Shown here piece by piece: positions 5,701 through 10,347 of a stretch of 10,347 bases of DNA. The stretch lies in NCBI GenBank assembly GCA_934394545.1, contig CAKRRG010000084.1, positions 1 to 10,347 of the forward strand, in the 5' to 3' direction. The stretch comes from an uncultured Blautia sp. (GTDB lineage: Bacteria; Bacillota; Clostridia; Lachnospirales; Lachnospiraceae). Within the stretch, counting starts at the first letter, position 1. Each line of letters starts with the position of its first letter. The notes beneath the pieces were generated by a model. It searched no databases. It was not told the DNA's origin and was given only the letters and a program-made list of their open reading frames with translations. Position numbers and translations under genes: made by a program.

Positions 5701-8700
5701 CAGATGGCAGGCAAATAAGATCGGGCTGATTAATTTCTGGTATTATGACGAGCAGGAATTCCCGTTTGTGAAGGGCAGAATGCTCCTTCGAGGTTCAAAC
5801 GGATCGGGAAAATCAGTAACCATGCAGAGCGTGGTACCGCTTCTTTTGGATGGAAATATGAGCCCGGAACGACTGGATCCCTTCGGTTCCAGGGATCGTA
5901 AGATGAGTAGCTATCTTCTGGAAGAAGATGACGGACGTGAAGAACGTACTGGCTATCTGTATTTGGAGCTTAAAAGACAAAATAGTGACACATATTTGAC
6001 CATCGGAATGGGAATCCGCGCAAGAAGAGGAAAGAATCTGGATAAATGGTATTTTAGCCTGACCGATGGAAGACGTATCGGTAAGGATTTCTTTTTATAT
6101 AAGGATGCAGGAGAAAAGGTTACACTTTCCAAGAAAGAACTGGAAAACAGAATTGGGGATGGCGGCCGCGTTATTGACCGGCAGGTTGATTATATGGAAT
6201 ATGTGAACCGCCAGATTTTCGGATTTGAGACAACAGAAGAATATAAGGAAATGATAGATCTTCTGATCCAGCTGCGTACACCGAAGCTTTCCAAGGATTT
6301 TAAGCCATCTGTGATCAATGATATTTTAAGTGATTCCCTTCAGCCGCTGTCTGATGATGACTTGCGTCCGATGTCGGAAGCCATTGAAAATATGGATACC
6401 ATGACCATGAATCTGAAAAACAGAAAAGAAGCCAGACAGGCAGCAGAAAAGATTCAGGCAGTATTTTCAAAATATAATCAGAAATTATTATACGAAAAAG
6501 CAGAACGCTGCGAACAGGCTGGACTAAATTTGGAAAATGCAAGGACGCGGCAAAATGAACAGGAGAAAAAGCTGTGTGAATGCAGACAGAAGATAGAAGA
6601 CCTGAAAATAGAACATCAGAATCTGGATGTGAAACGTGCGTCCATGGAGAAGGAGAAAGAATCTCTGAACAAAAGCGACGCGGTAGCATTGAAGCGAAGA
6701 GAAGCGGAGCTGATTACAGAATTAAACGGGCAACAGAAAAACCTGGTAGAAAAGCAAAGATTCCTGGAGCAGAAACAGACGCAATATCAGGATGCACAGA
6801 ATCAGATCAAAACAGAAGAAGACCGGAAATATGAGAAAGAAAAAGAACTGGAAGAGCTTATAGAAGAGATGCAGGATGAGGCGGATACCATGGCCTTTGA
6901 AGAGCATGCATTTATGAAGGAAGAGCTGGAAAAACATCCGGAGGAACCATACAAATTCGATTTACACCAACAGCAATTTGATAACACAAGAGAAAAGATC
7001 AACGAAGGAACAGAGATTCTTGCAGAGACAGATCGCCTGGAAAGACAGAAGGATGATCTGATAAAAGAAAGAGAAAAACGGATTCGTGAACTGGATACCC
7101 TTCAGAGAAAAGTGTCAGAACTGGAATCCGTATTTGTGCAGACACAGAATGAATGGAAAGAAGCGTTGTATCAGTGGAATGGTGCAAACCAGGAGCTGAC
7201 ATTAGAAAAAGGATTATTAAGGGAATTAAGTGTATTTGCAGAAGCATACAAGGAATCCTCTGATTTTGCTGAGGTTCGCCAGAGGATTGCAGATGTATGT
7301 ATCAAGAAAAATGGGGAAATCGAAGGGGAACTTTCCGTAAATGATACAGAGAGCCAAAATACAAAAAAAGAGCTGGAAGAAGTAAGGGCAAACCTGGCGG
7401 AATGGGAGAATCAGAAAGAACCACAGCCGGAGCGCTCAGAGGCAGTCATACGTAACCGTAAGAGACTGGATGCTCTTGGAATTCCATATCAGGAGTTTTA
7501 CAAGGTCATAGAATTCGGGGATAATCTGGAAGAAGAAGCCTGCAACCGTCTGGAAGAAGCTTTACTAAAGATGGGGATTCTGGATGCACTGGTAATAGAT
7601 GAGCAATACAAAGAGCAGGTTTTGAAAACAGAACAAGGATGTGAAGATCATTATCTGTTTATCTGCAAGAACAGTCAGAAGAATCAGCAGCCAGACAGAA
7701 GTCTGTTAGATGTATTGGAGCTGAATGAAGAAGTGAATGACATATTTTCCAATCAGCGTCTGACCGGAATCCTGGGAAGCATTGCATATGATAGTGAGAG
7801 CTTGTTTACCGTTGCAGAAGATGGAACCTACGGAATGGGAGTGCTTGCCGGAACTGTAACAGGAGAATATGAGGCAGGATTCCTTGGAACAAAGGCCCGT
7901 GAAAAACACAGACAGGCGAAGATAGAAGCGTGCAGACAGAGAATCACAGAGCTGGAAGCCGCATTACAGCAGCTGGAGGAAATCCATAGAAAGCTGTCTG
8001 ACAGAAAAAATATTCTCAGAAAAGAATACGAGAATCTTCCGAAAGACACAGATATGAGAGAAGCCCTTCGGATGCTGCAGGCTGAGGAGCGAGAATGCGA
8101 ACAGCTGAAGCGCGAGAGTGATAAATTGGAGTGTCAGATCCGAGAACTGGTGGAGATACTGAAAGAAAAGAAAAAGAAAGCACTGGAAATTGCAGAAGCA
8201 TTATATCTGACCTGTTCTTATGATATATTTAAAGAAGCAAAAAAAGCAGCGGAGGAATATGGAAAGCATTTGATCAGTCTGATTGCCGCACATGAAATGT
8301 ATCTTAGAAGTCTGATGTATCTGAGAGAGCGAAAAGAACATCTGGAAGATCTGGATGCAGATATGGAACAGATACGGTATGATCTGCAGGAGATTCAAAA
8401 AGAGATCAGGAGAAAGACAGAAGAACAGACTTCCATTCAGGAACAATTGCGTCTGACGGATTACGAAGAAATCAAAGAACGGCTGGATGCATGTATTAAC
8501 TGGCTGCAGGAATATCCGGAGCAATTACGTGTATGTGTAAGCAGACAGACACATGAAGAAGATGAAGTGGGACAACTGACACTGCACTTAGAAGAAACCC
8601 GGAAGAAAATTGAAGAATATGAAAAGAAAACGAAATACTTTTCAGAATGCTATGATATGGAAAAGGCTTTGCATTATGTGGAAATACCCAAAGAGATACC

Positions 8701-9805
8701 GGAAGATGCCGCACATATCAGAAGTTATCTGGAATCAGATGTAAAAGCGCTGGACAAAGACAGTGTGATCCGTGATCTGAATAAAGTATATTTTGAAAAC
8801 AGAGGATTTCTTACAGACTATCATTTAATACAGAATGAGCTGTTTACGGAAGAAGAACAAACGGAATTTCCTGCAAAGCGACTGGATATTTCAGCCAGAT
8901 ATCAAGGTGTAAAGATATCATTTGCCAGTCTTCTTTCGCATCTGGAAGAAGATATCACAGAGCTGGAGAATCTGATCAAAGATGGAGACCGGGAGTTATT
9001 TGAAGACATTCTTGCCAATACGGTAAGCAGAAAGATCCGCGGAAAGATTAACGGGTCCAATACATGGGTACAGAAAATGAATTCCCTGATGAACGGTATG
9101 AATACATCCAGCGGATTAAAGCTTAGCCTTAGATGGAGAAGCAAGACGGCAGAACAGGAAGACCAGCTGGATACGAAAGAACTGGTAGAATTACTGAAGA
9201 AAGATTATCGGCTGATGAGTGAAGAGGAGGCAGCCAGATTGTCGGCTCATTTCCGTTCCAAGGTGGCAGAGGCACGAAGAAATGCGAAAGACAGTGCAGG
9301 AATGGTATCCTTCTATCAGATCATGAAGGATACGCTGGATTACCGTAAATGGTTCGAGTTCCAGCTGTTTTCCCAGAAAAACGGAGAACGTCAGAAGGAG
9401 CTGACAAATAGCGTATTCGGAACCTTCAGTGGCGGAGAAAAGGCAATGTCCATGTATGTACCGCTATTTTCTGCAGTTGTGGCCAAGTATCAGGGTGGAA
9501 GAGAAGATGCACCGAGATTGATATCTCTGGACGAGGCATTTGCTGGGGTAGACAATAAGAATATTCGTGATATGTTCCGTCTGATGACAGAATTTCGGTT
9601 TGACTTTATTATTAACTCACAGGTTCTGTGGGGAGATTGCGATACGTTGGATGCATTGGCAATTTATCAGTTGATCCGTCCGGGGAATGCGAAATTCGTA
9701 ACCGTTATGCCCTATTTATGGAATGGTCACAGGAAAGAATTGTTAGAACATGAGGAAGAAGTAGAACAGAGAGGCATAGAGCTTGGACAGGCAGAAGGAG
9801 TATAA
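5690..9805 (+). CDS. jetC: Wadjet type II JetC (TIGR02680), SMC-like ATPase
   Basis: 1371 residues, full length for the family. The N-terminal head starts RWQANKIGLINFWYYDEQEF, with Walker A GSNGSGKS at 35-42 and the family segment LDPFGSRDRKMSSYLL just after. A conserved stretch with LRTPKLSKDFKP lies near 190-205. Coiled coil 1 runs about 253-578, a hinge-like globular part about 585-730 (LGIPYQEFYKVIEFGD, then LEEALLKMGILDALV), and coiled coil 2 about 735-985. The C-terminal head carries the ABC signature SGGEK (1247-1251) and Walker B LISLDE (1277-1282) with Asp1281 and catalytic Glu1282, then AFAGVD. All ATPase motifs look intact. It should be the MukB-like motor that extrudes DNA loops and senses small circles. 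The open frame extends upstream to 5639, but that has no ATG and no ribosome site. Confidence 0.93.
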   Translation: MMNSRWQANKIGLINFWYYDEQEFPFVKGRMLLRGSNGSGKSVTMQSVVPLLLDGNMSPERLDPFGSRDRKMSSYLLEEDDGREERTGYLYLELKRQNSDTYLTIGMGIRARRGKNLDKWYFSLTDGRRIGKDFFLYKDAGEKVTLSKKELENRIGDGGRVIDRQVDYMEYVNRQIFGFETTEEYKEMIDLLIQLRTPKLSKDFKPSVINDILSDSLQPLSDDDLRPMSEAIENMDTMTMNLKNRKEARQAAEKIQAVFSKYNQKLLYEKAERCEQAGLNLENARTRQNEQEKKLCECRQKIEDLKIEHQNLDVKRASMEKEKESLNKSDAVALKRREAELITELNGQQKNLVEKQRFLEQKQTQYQDAQNQIKTEEDRKYEKEKELEELIEEMQDEADTMAFEEHAFMKEELEKHPEEPYKFDLHQQQFDNTREKINEGTEILAETDRLERQKDDLIKEREKRIRELDTLQRKVSELESVFVQTQNEWKEALYQWNGANQELTLEKGLLRELSVFAEAYKESSDFAEVRQRIADVCIKKNGEIEGELSVNDTESQNTKKELEEVRANLAEWENQKEPQPERSEAVIRNRKRLDALGIPYQEFYKVIEFGDNLEEEACNRLEEALLKMGILDALVIDEQYKEQVLKTEQGCEDHYLFICKNSQKNQQPDRSLLDVLELNEEVNDIFSNQRLTGILGSIAYDSESLFTVAEDGTYGMGVLAGTVTGEYEAGFLGTKAREKHRQAKIEACRQRITELEAALQQLEEIHRKLSDRKNILRKEYENLPKDTDMREALRMLQAEERECEQLKRESDKLECQIRELVEILKEKKKKALEIAEALYLTCSYDIFKEAKKAAEEYGKHLISLIAAHEMYLRSLMYLRERKEHLEDLDADMEQIRYDLQEIQKEIRRKTEEQTSIQEQLRLTDYEEIKERLDACINWLQEYPEQLRVCVSRQTHEEDEVGQLTLHLEETRKKIEEYEKKTKYFSECYDMEKALHYVEIPKEIPEDAAHIRSYLESDVKALDKDSVIRDLNKVYFENRGFLTDYHLIQNELFTEEEQTEFPAKRLDISARYQGVKISFASLLSHLEEDITELENLIKDGDRELFEDILANTVSRKIRGKINGSNTWVQKMNSLMNGMNTSSGLKLSLRWRSKTAEQEDQLDTKELVELLKKDYRLMSEEEAARLSAHFRSKVAEARRNAKDSAGMVSFYQIMKDTLDYRKWFEFQLFSQKNGERQKELTNSVFGTFSGGEKAMSMYVPLFSAVVAKYQGGREDAPRLISLDEAFAGVDNKNIRDMFRLMTEFRFDFIINSQVLWGDCDTLDALAIYQLIRPGNAKFVTVMPYLWNGHRKELLEHEEEVEQRGIELGQAEGV

Positions 9806-9818
9806 ATCTGAAAATAAA

Positions 9819-10347
9819 ATGAAAGACTGTCTGGCTTATTTTCGCCTGAGCCCGGTCTGGAAGAAGGTTCTGAAAGGCTTTCGGGAGAAATATATTTCTT
9901 ACGGGAGGTTCGGTGGGAAAGTAATCCTGAAGAATCTGAAACCAACAGATATTGAAGAATTGGAAGGATTTTTTGGAAAATCTTTTCACAGGCAGAAAAG
10001 CGTAACCGTGTCTGCAGAAAAATTCAGACAGGCGCTGGAAACGAGCAGATATAAAGAGATAACGCCGGAATGCCTGTTAGAGAATTTTTTTGAAGAGCCA
10101 TTGCTTGGGAAACAGGAGCAAAAATCCTTACGGGAACAGGAAAAAGAGCGTATATGGGAGAGCTTTCGGAGAGACTACGAAGGAACTCCTGTAGAGACCG
10201 TCTTAGAACCGTTGCAAAGTATCGTGAAAGACAACGGGAAGCAGGAGCTGGCCAAATGGGACAGGATGCTGCGGCTTGGAGCAGAAATCTATAACAATCT
10301 TCCATATCGCAGCACAAAGATGTACCTTGCCGTATTTGCAGCTATGC
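9819..10347 (+). CDS. jetD: Wadjet type II JetD (TIGR02679 type), N-terminal part, 3' cut by window
   Basis: 176 codons are visible with no stop before the window ends. The start reads MKDCLAYFRLSPVWKKVL, followed by YISYGRFGGKVILKNL (25-40) and VSAEKFRQALETSRY (64-78). The fragment ends YLAVFAAM, close to the TIGR02679 pattern LAVFAA. JetD is the Wadjet nuclease: a DNA-binding N-terminal region followed by a Toprim (DUF2399/topoisomerase VI-like) domain that cuts circular plasmid DNA. The Toprim part lies beyond the window, so catalytic residues cannot be checked. The start is uncertain. ATG 9819 has AAGGAG (9795-9800) at a long 18-nt spacing, while an in-frame TTG at 9783 has GAGG (9771-9774) 8 nt upstream and would overlap jetC. 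ATG leaves a 13-nt gap after jetC. Confidence 0.82.
   Translation, partial: MKDCLAYFRLSPVWKKVLKGFREKYISYGRFGGKVILKNLKPTDIEELEGFFGKSFHRQKSVTVSAEKFRQALETSRYKEITPECLLENFFEEPLLGKQEQKSLREQEKERIWESFRRDYEGTPVETVLEPLQSIVKDNGKQELAKWDRMLRLGAEIYNNLPYRSTKMYLAVFAAM

Noticed and set aside
8201..8524. Long minus-strand open frames opposite the jetC coiled coils
   Set aside because: Their Phe/Leu/Ser-rich products are the expected antisense of Glu/Lys-rich coiled-coil codons; no start signals are seen.
1..10347. CRISPR array, tRNA or rRNA genes, transposase genes
   Set aside because: No regularly spaced repeats, no tRNA-like cloverleaf and no transposase motifs were recognised on either strand.

Overview
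The window looks like a chromosomal segment from a low-to-moderate GC Firmicute, most likely a gut-type Clostridium relative of the Lachnospiraceae kind. The grounds are strong AGGAGG-type ribosome binding sites at short spacing, A/G-rich codon use, short gaps between genes, and the families present. The genus cannot be fixed from sequence reading alone.

Left part (1-2246, + strand): three genes form a dissociated, NRPS-like set. They are the 3' end of a stand-alone condensation-domain protein (cut by the window edge), a 76-residue carrier protein, and a 514-residue adenylate-forming acyl ligase. The expected logic is that the ligase activates a carboxylic acid (probably a fatty acid) as acyl-AMP, loads it on the carrier protein, and the condensation enzyme joins it to an amine or similar nucleophile. 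The product is unknown. A TetR-type repressor gene (2253-2831, - strand) converges on the ligase with only 6 bp between stop codons and is the natural candidate regulator.

Middle (2832-3073): a 242-bp divergent intergenic region. It holds an extended -10 promoter for tetR, a strong bidirectional terminator-like hairpin whose arm is present in three copies (two direct, one inverted), an extended -10 promoter for the right-hand operon, and the ribosome binding site that sets the jetA start.

Right part (3074-10347, + strand): a type II Wadjet defence operon, jetA-jetB-jetC-jetD, in the classic order of the families TIGR02677 (DUF2397), TIGR02678 (DUF2398), TIGR02680 (SMC-like ATPase) and TIGR02679 (DUF2399 type). 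JetA (kleisin), JetB (KITE-like) and JetC (SMC with Walker A, a signature motif and Walker B) should form a MukBEF-like DNA-extruding motor. JetD is the Toprim nuclease that cuts small circular plasmids. jetA, jetB and jetC look intact at normal length. jetD is cut by the window end after 176 codons, before its catalytic domain. The genes are tightly packed (TGATG junction, 11-nt overlap, 13-nt gap), which suggests one translationally coupled mRNA.

The system on the right is therefore a recognised one. The less described material is the condensation/carrier/ligase set on the left and the unusual RNA-structure architecture between the two modules.
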